Of a stretch of 5,049 nucleotides of DNA, positions 1-5,049 are shown in pieces. Source of the stretch: Bacteroidota bacterium (lineage in GTDB: Bacteria > Bacteroidota > Bacteroidia > NORP154); contig NVRZ01000263.1 of assembly GCA_002401055.1 (NCBI GenBank), positions 1-5,049 on the forward strand, in the 5' to 3' direction. The notes under the pieces are model-generated. The model saw nothing but the letters and a program-made list of their open reading frames with translations, did no database searches and had not been told where the DNA came from. How positions within the stretch are numbered: the stretch's first letter is position 1; each line of letters opens with the position of its first letter. Position numbers and translations under genes: made by a program.

Positions 1-2891
1 ATTTTGAATCAGGTACTAGCAACTGGAACCTAACAAATAATTGGGGCCTCGACTCTTCTAACTCCAATTCTGCTACCAAATCGTTAACGGAAAGTCCTGG
101 GGGCAACTATGGAGATCAGGAAACATCCTATGCGACCATGGCCAATCCTATTGACCTATCCACAGTGCTCGATGCCAATGTTTCTTTTTGGGCAATCTAT
201 GACATTGAAGGAGGTTTTGACTACACCTATGTGGAAGCCTCAGGCGACGGTGGCACAAACTGGGTGAATTTGGCAACGTTTGATGGCGAGAACAACCTCT
301 CACCATGGATTCAATACAGTTATTCACTCGGTGGATTTGTAGGTAGCTCAAACGTAATTGTCCGCTTCAGATTTGTAAGCGATGGAGCAGTTAACGAAGA
401 TGGTATGTTCATAGATGACTTTGAATTGACCAGTAACAGTATTGACAATTCTCCTCCACTAATTTTGCACACGGGGCCTACAATGTACGAGGCATCCCTT
501 TCTGACCAAAATATCAACGCCGAGATTATTGACATCTCTGGTATAAGCCTTGCTGAACTGAACTATACGTTAGATGGCGGCGCTCCGCTCATGATAACCG
601 GAGTGAATACATCTGGAAATAATTATTTGTTTGTATTGCCCAGTCAAGCGGCGGGAACATGGGTGGATTACTCGATCACTGCCATAGACGCCTCTGACTC
701 GCTAAATATGGCAACAAGTGATACATCTTCTTATATCTCTGGTAATTATATTGTTTATGACAATGCCACAGTGAACTTTGTGAATTCTTATGGACCTGGT
801 TCAGCAGGTGGATTTCCGGGTGCTGCCGTTAGAATTACTTTGGCGGGCACCACCAATCTGGTTAGTTCCCTGATCCGAAACTACACGGATGTGAACCGTC
901 CTAACGACAGTATGCTCATCCACGTATGGGCAAATGCGGGAGGGATTCCAGGAACTGATCTCATAACACCTTTTATGCTTTACCCCGAAGCAACGCTAGC
1001 ACAACCCAACATAATTACCAGAGTCGATCTTAGGCCCTATTCAAGTCAACTTTCTAATATTTCAGGAGATGTGTTCGTAGGATTTACAGTTCCAACGGGA
1101 GAAGTTTGGCTCTCACAAACCACACCAGGAAGTGCAGCACGAACTTTCGTGGATTCCGTGACCACCTGGTTTGGCATTACAGATGATTACCATTTTAGGG
1201 CAATAACGGATACATTTGCCGGTGCTACTGTTGCAAACTACTCATACAACTCATCCGGTGACCCGGTTATCACTTTCGCTGACTCTTCTACCAATAGCCC
1301 AGTCAGCTGGATATGGGATTTCGGCGACGGATCAGGAACAAGCACTGCTCAAAACCCTGGGTACACCTACACATCTAACGGTACTTATAACGTGTGCCTT
1401 ACCGCTACCAATGTTGTTGGCAGCAGCACATTTTGTCAGTGGATTACCATAACCAACGTACCAACAGTCGCAAGTTTTTCGGTGTCGGATACCAGTTTCT
1501 GCGAGGGAGCATGTGTGGATTTTACAGATATGAGTACGAATATGCCAACGACTTGGGCTTGGACCTTTACCGGGGGCACACCATCTACGGGCACCACTCA
1601 AAATCCTACGGTTTGTTACAACACTCCGGGAACCTATGATGTTAGGCTCATTGCCACCAATGGCGGCGGTCCAGATACCATACTCTTAACCGCATTCATC
1701 ACTGCGAGCGTTTGCCCTCCCCCAATAGCCGCCTTCGCAGCCAGCTCAACGATGATCTGTGTTGGAGATGCAGTTACTTTTACTGACCAGTCAACCCAGT
1801 CGCCATTGACATGGCTTTGGTTGATAAATGGAGCTACACCCTCTACAGATTCCACCCAAAATACTACGGTGGTGTACAATACTCCGGGCTCCTATGATGT
1901 GACGCTGGTAGTAGCAAATTTTTCAGGTGTAGATTCTTTGACCCTTAGTAACTACATTACGGTTAATGCGCTGCCAGCAACGCCAACTATCGCTGCAGGT
2001 GGCCCAACAGAATTTTGCCAAGGCGACAACGTAACGCTCACCTCCAGCAGTACTACGGGAAATACGTGGTCAGATGCATCAACAACACAGACAATAACTG
2101 TTTCAACTTCGGGCAACTACACGGTAACGGTTACTGATGGCAATGGGTGCAATGCTACTTCTGCCACAACTACAGTAACGGCCAGTGCGTCTCCGGCTAC
2201 ACCGACCATCACTGCTAGTGGGCCGACTACGTTTTGTGACGGAGGAAGCGTAGTATTGACTTCAAGCATTGCCGCCTTGTATATCTGGGATACGGGCGAT
2301 ACAACGCAATCAATTACAATAGATTCTACCGGAACCTATAAGGTGCGTATTACAGATAGCATTGGATGCAACAGTGCATTTTCCAGCATAATGTCCGTTA
2401 CTGAGAATCCAAATCCTGCGGTACCCAACATCTTGCAGAATGTAAATGTGCTAACTAGTGATTTGGCAACGGCTTACCAGTGGTACATGAACAGCACATC
2501 ACTATCTGGTGAAACTTCTCAGAGTTATACCATAACACAAGACGGGACTTATACCGTTGAGATAACCGATGCGAACGGATGTACGGCCATGTCCGATTCT
2601 ATTACAGCAACATATACTGGCATAGTAGATTTTAGTGGAAATATTGAGTTGCTCATTTTTCCAAATCCGAGCAATGGAGAGTTCACGCTGAAAATTGACA
2701 TGGGAATGATTAAAAATATTCAATTGATTATCAGCAATGTCTTGGGCCAGAAGGTCTATGAGGAAGCACTGGAGATTAATCAAGGTGTTTATTCCACTGT
2801 CATTGATCTGAAGAACCATCCGGCCGGTATATACAGCCTGAGCTTGACCGGCGAAAATGGCACATATGTCAGAGAGCTAATATTAGAGTAA
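1..2891 (+). CDS. Secreted multidomain protein with MAM-like, PKD and Ig-like domains and a T9SS sorting domain (5' partial)
   Basis: The reading frame is open from the first complete codon (position 3) to TAA at 2889-2891, giving 962 residues. The ATG at 138 lies inside a domain and is not the true start. Residue numbers count from position 3. Order: MAM-like module 1-142 (starts FESG, ends FIDDFEL); Ig/Fn3-like domain about 146-248; beta-rich YDN module about 249-403; PKD domains about 404-487 (WDFGDG at 438-443), 488-569 and 574-655; Ig-like repeats about 656-730, 731-802 and 803-876; T9SS type A sorting domain about 880-962. No catalytic motif is visible in this part. In Bacteroidota such modules usually follow a secreted peptidase domain (M14, M6-like or S8 families), so the missing N-terminus may be enzymatic; that is inference, and an adhesin is the alternative. 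The protein should cross the inner membrane by Sec and the outer membrane by T9SS, then be surface-anchored or released. The C-terminus is intact; domain boundaries are approximate. Confidence 0.93.
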   Translation, partial: FESGTSNWNLTNNWGLDSSNSNSATKSLTESPGGNYGDQETSYATMANPIDLSTVLDANVSFWAIYDIEGGFDYTYVEASGDGGTNWVNLATFDGENNLSPWIQYSYSLGGFVGSSNVIVRFRFVSDGAVNEDGMFIDDFELTSNSIDNSPPLILHTGPTMYEASLSDQNINAEIIDISGISLAELNYTLDGGAPLMITGVNTSGNNYLFVLPSQAAGTWVDYSITAIDASDSLNMATSDTSSYISGNYIVYDNATVNFVNSYGPGSAGGFPGAAVRITLAGTTNLVSSLIRNYTDVNRPNDSMLIHVWANAGGIPGTDLITPFMLYPEATLAQPNIITRVDLRPYSSQLSNISGDVFVGFTVPTGEVWLSQTTPGSAARTFVDSVTTWFGITDDYHFRAITDTFAGATVANYSYNSSGDPVITFADSSTNSPVSWIWDFGDGSGTSTAQNPGYTYTSNGTYNVCLTATNVVGSSTFCQWITITNVPTVASFSVSDTSFCEGACVDFTDMSTNMPTTWAWTFTGGTPSTGTTQNPTVCYNTPGTYDVRLIATNGGGPDTILLTAFITASVCPPPIAAFAASSTMICVGDAVTFTDQSTQSPLTWLWLINGATPSTDSTQNTTVVYNTPGSYDVTLVVANFSGVDSLTLSNYITVNALPATPTIAAGGPTEFCQGDNVTLTSSSTTGNTWSDASTTQTITVSTSGNYTVTVTDGNGCNATSATTTVTASASPATPTITASGPTTFCDGGSVVLTSSIAALYIWDTGDTTQSITIDSTGTYKVRITDSIGCNSAFSSIMSVTENPNPAVPNILQNVNVLTSDLATAYQWYMNSTSLSGETSQSYTITQDGTYTVEITDANGCTAMSDSITATYTGIVDFSGNIELLIFPNPSNGEFTLKIDMGMIKNIQLIISNVLGQKVYEEALEINQGVYSTVIDLKNHPAGIYSLSLTGENGTYVRELILE
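3..428 (+). other. MAM-like (immune inhibitor A-type) domain
   Basis: Residues 1-142 of the first protein match the beta-sandwich module seen after the catalytic domain of immune inhibitor A (M6) peptidases and in many Bacteroidota secreted peptidases. Signposts are the opening FESG, then W...NNWGLD, the SLTESPGGNY segment, a YDYTYVEAS-like strand (here FDYTYVEAS) followed by DGGTNWVNL, and the closing DGMFIDDFEL. The module begins almost exactly at the window edge, so it appears nearly complete while everything N-terminal to it is missing. Its usual role is accessory, in substrate or glycan binding or folding; nothing here shows the ligand. Confidence 0.75.
1212..1967 (+). repeat. Three tandem PKD domains in the first protein
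   Basis: PKD1 (residues about 404-487) carries the canonical WDFGDG motif and a QNPGYTYTSNGTYNVCLTA tail. PKD2 (488-569) has WAWTFTGGTPST in its place, then QNPTVCYNTPGTYDV; this is the GGTPST-type PKD variant common in Bacteroidota secreted peptidases. PKD3 (574-655) is a weaker copy with WLWLINGATPST and YNTPGSYDV. PKD domains are Ig-fold beta sandwiches that act as spacers or bind polysaccharide or protein at the cell surface. PKD2 and PKD3 are more like each other than like PKD1 and look like a local duplication. Confidence 0.88.
1968..2630 (+). repeat. Three tandem Ig-like repeats before the sorting domain
   Basis: Three copies of about 75 residues cover residues 656-730, 731-802 and 803-876. 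Copies A and B share PATPTI, a GPT.FC.G segment and LTSS near the start. All three end with a G.YTV or G.YKV strand followed by TD or ITD and a GC (NGC, IGC, NGC). Copies A and B have a cysteine near the start (672, 745) and one near the end (716, 789) that could pair. Copy C lacks the first cysteine and instead has YQWYM at about 825-829, as in Ig-like domains found just before T9SS sorting domains. They probably act as a stalk; no ligand-binding signature is visible. Confidence 0.75.
2640..2888 (+). other. T9SS type A sorting domain (C-terminal secretion signal)
   Basis: The last 83 residues or so show the Por-secretion-tail pattern: LLIFPNPSNGEFTLKI at the start, then IQLIISNVLGQKVYEE, then HPAGIYSLSL, and a basic/hydrophobic end (YVRELILE). 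PNPxxG, the LGQKVY-like strand and PAGIY are the hallmarks of this family. It directs passage through the type IX translocon and is normally cleaved by the PorU sortase with attachment to A-LPS, or cleaved and released. The ending within a residue or two of the final strand shows that the gene's 3' end is intact. Confidence 0.95.
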
Positions 2892-2913
2892 TCTTTATTC
2901 TCAAAGCTTACTT

Positions 2914-3172
2914 TCATAGCTGTGGGGTGACGCCTATGTACTGGTAGTACTTCATTCTATCTTCCGCCTGTTTTACACTTTTGGCCAGAATTACTGAAAG
3001 AATAAATATCGGGTTGAGGAACAAACGCTCCTTTTAATATGACTTCACATGTTCTCGGCTGCCACCACAGATCTGGTTCACGAATAGATTTCGTACTAAT
3101 GACAATGCCAACAAGAACAACAAAAGTCAGTACAAAGCGCCTTAAGAGATTAATTTTATGCGCAGTAGTCAT
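2914..3172 (-). pseudogene. Decayed gene for a membrane protein with a REPDLWWQ motif
   Basis: Reading down from ATG at 3172-3170, directly after an in-frame TGA, the frame gives 71 residues ending at TAG 2959-2957. Residues 9-27 are a hydrophobic segment preceded by basic residues (LLRRFVLTFVVLVGIVI), a clear membrane anchor. Then follow REPDLWWQ (31-38), RTCEVIL and GAFVPQPDIYSFSNSGQ. From memory this matches the N-terminus of large polytopic membrane proteins, often called glycosyltransferase-like or hypothetical, with a D-x-W-W-x-x-RTG-x-x-IL...VP.TD.(F/Y)S(F/Y)T pattern. Here the usual G after RT is C, and a P sits where L or I is usual. Such proteins are several hundred residues long, so this is a fragment. 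In another frame, codons from about 2976 to TGA at 2916-2914 read VKQAEDRMKYYQYIG...QL, a credible protein C-terminus; it could be the tail of the same gene after an internal deletion. The family call is moderately sure; the deletion model is inference. Confidence 0.5.
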
Positions 3173-3446
3173 TCACTCTCTATTTATAAGTATCCTTCTG
3201 CAATATAAGTCTATAAAAGCCACCAATTAATGAATGATTAGCCCCACTTTTCGCTTTATACTAGCCATTTTCTCAATATGGCTTGACTTCACCCTTGGAA
3301 TCGACGTATCTTCAGATGAAAATAATGGTAAAATAAGTAACTTTTTTAGCCGTTAACAGTACTATATAGATACGTGAACCAAAATGGAGATAATATAGAG
3401 GGATGAATATATAGCTGGGACAACGTAAATTTTAATCCTACCCCGG
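3173..3446. other. Intergenic region upstream of the second gene
   Basis: This AT-rich stretch separates the start of the decayed - strand gene from the start of the second PKD gene, so the two are divergent and any promoters for both should lie here. I find no tRNA, strong hairpin, tandem repeat or recognisable protein match. A sequence TAAATTTT at 3426-3433 is one base off the Bacteroidota -7 consensus TAnnTTTG, but it has no TTTG partner at the right distance and lies only 13 bases before the ATG. The only open frame of note is the short one listed separately. Confidence 0.6.
3234..3356 (+). CDS. Possible 40-residue small protein, doubtful
   Basis: ATG at 3234 opens 40 codons to TAA at 3354-3356. 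The product starts MISPTFRFILAIFSIWL, a short hydrophobic stretch (about residues 6-17), followed by an acidic and polar tail with SSDENNGK. That arrangement resembles a tiny membrane or exported peptide, or the N-terminal scrap of a lost gene. I recognise no family, there is no evident ribosome-binding site, and the - strand is also open across the same bases, so chance is the likelier explanation. It lies 90 bases before the second PKD gene on the same strand. Confidence 0.15.
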   Translation: MISPTFRFILAIFSIWLDFTLGIDVSSDENNGKISNFFSR

Positions 3447-3530
3447 ATGAATTTCGCCAAAAAAAGGGGTGTAACAGCCCTCTTCGGTATTTTACTTACC
3501 TGGTTCTGTATAGGATCAATAGCTATTGCT
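3447..3530 (+). other. Sec signal peptide of the second PKD protein
   Basis: The 28 residues run MNFAKKRG, then a hydrophobic core containing LFGILLTWFCIGSIAI, then AIA before QSPVADF. The A-x-A at positions 26-28 is a standard signal peptidase I site. Cys21 is not in a lipobox (the residue before it is Phe), so a lipoprotein is unlikely. The signal fixes the translation start and shows export to the periplasm, as T9SS cargo requires. Confidence 0.88.
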
Positions 3531-5049
3531 CAATCTCCAGTTGCCGATTTTACGTCTGACATCAATAGCGGCTGCTTTCCCATCACGGTAAACTTCGAGG
3601 ATCTTTCTACCAACAGCCCAACTACCTGGGCCTGGGATTTTGGCAATGGAAATACCTCCACCTTTGAAAACCCCAGTGCGGTTTATACACTGGCGGGCGG
3701 TTATACGGTGACATTAATCGCTTGTAACGGAGGTGGTTGCGACACCATAATCAAGAATCCGTACATAACGGCCTATGACTACCCCATCGCTGATTTAGCG
3801 GCTAATATTACCTATGGATGTGCACCGCTAACCGTTCAATTTACAGACCTTTCTATACCAATATCTTCTCCTATCGTTTGGTGGTATTGGGACTTTGGTG
3901 ATGGTTACTCCTCAACTTTGCCAAACCCATCGCATACGTATAACACTTCTGGGGTATACGATGTAAGCATTAGTATTACCGATAGCCTTGGCTGCAACGA
4001 CAGCAAATCAAGAAGTAATTACATAATTGTATCTACAGCACCATCACTCTCCTACACTGCAAGTCCTGCCACATCCTGCTTCCCACCTTTAAACACGACT
4101 TTTACCAATACTTCTACCCAGGGAACTTATCCAATTACCTCCTGGTTTTGGGATTTTGGAGATGGCTTTTCATCCTCAAGTTCCAGCCCGACACATAATT
4201 ATACCAAAGCCGGATCCTTTACAATAACGCTAACCGGAAGTGACTCCATCGGATGTGTAACAACAAGAATTGATTCTAATGCGATTGTCGTGGGGAACGA
4301 CTCAGCTTATTTTACTTATTCATTTGTGCGAACTTGTTCGGAACTCCAGGTTTCCTTCTTTGGCACACCCAATCCAAATATGACAGACTGGTCATGGGAT
4401 TTCGGGGATGGCTCATCCATCCAAACCGGACAAAACATCAACCACAATTATACTAGCACCGGAACATTTACAGTTGTATTGACGACAACGAATGTTGGTG
4501 GCTGCACAGATACAGCCACTACCGATATCTCATTTCAATTGCTCACAGGAGGCTTCACCGCTGATACCACGTATGCTTGCTCCATGCCATTTACCGTTAG
4601 CTACTCTGGTTTTGCTACGGGAACAGGGCCTTTCACATGGGCCTGGGACTTTTCATTTGAGCAAAGCATGGGATTTATGAACGAATCTACCTTGCAAAAC
4701 CCAACTTATTCTTACACCTACGAGGACACCTTTGACGTAAAAATGATCGTTACAGATGTGTATGGGTGTACTGACGAGATGACTCTGATGGGCTCAGGTG
4801 ACTCAATCTGGCTTCTAGAATCCGATCCAAGATTCGCCAGAAGTCCCTGGGAAGGTTGCATACCCCTGAACGTAAGTTTTACTGACCTGAGCGTTGCTTA
4901 TATGGGTAGCATTGTATCGTGGGCGTGGAATTTCGATGATACCATTTCAGGGGCTAATAATACATCCACGTTACAGAATCCTACTCATATCTTTGACTCT
5001 ACAGGAGTTTACAATGTTACTCTAACAATAACCAACACGCTCGGATGCG
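3447..5049 (+). CDS. Secreted protein of tandem PKD domains (3' partial)
   Basis: The frame is open from ATG 3447 to the window end, giving 534 residues plus one base. ATG 3447 is the only ATG after the in-frame TAA at 3426-3428, and it leads straight into a signal peptide: basic KKR at 5-7, a hydrophobic core about 9-27, and an AIA cleavage site before Gln29. There is no clear Shine-Dalgarno sequence, as is usual in Bacteroidota. The exported part seen is six PKD domains in tandem: about 32-110, 113-197, 200-285, 286-367, 370-455 and 461 onward. Exact WDFGDG motifs occur in repeats 2, 3 and 4 (148-153, 235-240, 317-322). Repeat 1 has WDFGNG, repeat 5 WDFSFE and repeat 6 WNFDDT. No catalytic domain is seen. 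Proteins of this build usually carry more PKD repeats and end in a T9SS or gliding-motility-associated C-terminal domain, so a role in surface adhesion, gliding or biofilm is plausible but inferred. Confidence 0.93.
   Translation, partial: MNFAKKRGVTALFGILLTWFCIGSIAIAQSPVADFTSDINSGCFPITVNFEDLSTNSPTTWAWDFGNGNTSTFENPSAVYTLAGGYTVTLIACNGGGCDTIIKNPYITAYDYPIADLAANITYGCAPLTVQFTDLSIPISSPIVWWYWDFGDGYSSTLPNPSHTYNTSGVYDVSISITDSLGCNDSKSRSNYIIVSTAPSLSYTASPATSCFPPLNTTFTNTSTQGTYPITSWFWDFGDGFSSSSSSPTHNYTKAGSFTITLTGSDSIGCVTTRIDSNAIVVGNDSAYFTYSFVRTCSELQVSFFGTPNPNMTDWSWDFGDGSSIQTGQNINHNYTSTGTFTVVLTTTNVGGCTDTATTDISFQLLTGGFTADTTYACSMPFTVSYSGFATGTGPFTWAWDFSFEQSMGFMNESTLQNPTYSYTYEDTFDVKMIVTDVYGCTDEMTLMGSGDSIWLLESDPRFARSPWEGCIPLNVSFTDLSVAYMGSIVSWAWNFDDTISGANNTSTLQNPTHIFDSTGVYNVTLTITNTLGC
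3540..5049 (+). repeat. Array of six PKD repeats, each with a cysteine pair
   Basis: Each repeat opens with a cysteine followed by a PLTVQF-like strand (GCFPITVNF, GCAPLTVQF, SCFPPLNTTF, TCSELQVSF, ACSMPFTVSY, GCIPLNVSF). Each closes with a second cysteine, usually in GC, after the YDV or FTV strand. The pairs are 43/98, 125/183, 211/270, 297/353, 378/441 and 471/534, a separation of 55 to 63 residues. The repeat period, measured between first cysteines, is 81 to 93 residues. The pattern suggests one disulfide per domain, which would stiffen the array outside the cell. Repeats 5 and 6 are the longest and have the least regular WDFGDG segment. Confidence 0.88.

Noticed and set aside
1332..1879. 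Long antisense and alternate-frame ORFs over the PKD region of the first gene (for example 1332-1601, 1634-1879 on - and 1394-1639 on +)
   Set aside because: They overlap a clearly coding frame with recognisable domains, and their products lack any motif; likewise those at 148-351, 320-535, 1216-1452, 2502-2819 and 4492-4680.
2938..2950. Perfect small hairpin GTACT-GGT-AGTAC after the first gene, considered as a terminator
   Set aside because: The stem is only five base pairs, AT-containing, and not followed by a T run. It is explained by the Tyr codons (TAC TAC CAG TAC) in the possible - strand C-terminus.
3039..3230. 63-residue + strand ORF between the two PKD genes
   Set aside because: It is antisense to the - strand frame with the REPDLWWQ motif, and its product (many H, R, S, T and no family features) looks like a shadow of that frame.
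3227..3352. - strand open frame of about 42 codons ending in a TAA at 3229-3227, reading SEDTSIPRVKSSHIEKM in part
   Set aside because: There is no start codon near its beginning, only a late ATG that would leave 13 residues; no recognisable motif; the + strand is open over the same bases.
3426..3433. TAAATTTT as a Bacteroidota -7 promoter element for the second PKD gene
   Set aside because: It is one base off the consensus, has no TTTG partner about 20 bases upstream, and lies so close to the ATG that almost no leader would remain.
3507..3509. Cys21 of the second protein as a lipoprotein cysteine
   Set aside because: The preceding residues (TWF) do not form a lipobox, and a good AIA signal peptidase I site follows at residues 26-28.

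Overview
The window holds the 3' part of one large secreted multidomain protein gene and the 5' part of a second, both on the + strand, separated by 555 bases that contain what looks like the wreck of a membrane-protein gene on the - strand. The organism is almost certainly a member of the Bacteroidota, probably an environmental or marine Flavobacteriia/Cytophagia-type bacterium. The first protein ends in a typical type IX secretion system (T9SS) type A sorting domain, a Bacteroidota hallmark. Strings of PKD domains, the immune-inhibitor-A/MAM-like module and start sites without an evident Shine-Dalgarno sequence fit the same group.

Layout: positions 1-2891 (+) encode 962 residues of a protein whose N-terminus lies before the window. 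Its order is MAM-like module, Ig/Fn3-like domain, a beta-rich YDN module, three PKD domains, three Ig-like repeats and the T9SS sorting domain. Positions 2892-3446 are intergenic. Within them, 2914-3172 (-) carries a decayed gene whose first codons encode a membrane anchor followed by a REPDLWWQ motif, and 3234-3356 (+) is a 40-codon ORF of doubtful reality. From 3447 (+) to the end of the window runs a second gene: a signal peptide followed by six PKD repeats, the sixth reaching the window edge.

How they work together: both intact genes encode cell-surface or secreted proteins. The first is probably the C-terminal accessory and sorting part of an exported enzyme, most likely a peptidase, or an adhesin. 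The second is a PKD-array protein of the kind used for adhesion or surface binding. They share PKD sequence words at the DNA level, but the 555-base gap argues against a tight operon. I see no RNA genes, CRISPR array, insertion sequence or convincing terminator. Nothing here amounts to a demonstrably new biological system. The most unusual items are the decayed membrane-protein gene and the very regular cysteine pairing in the second protein.
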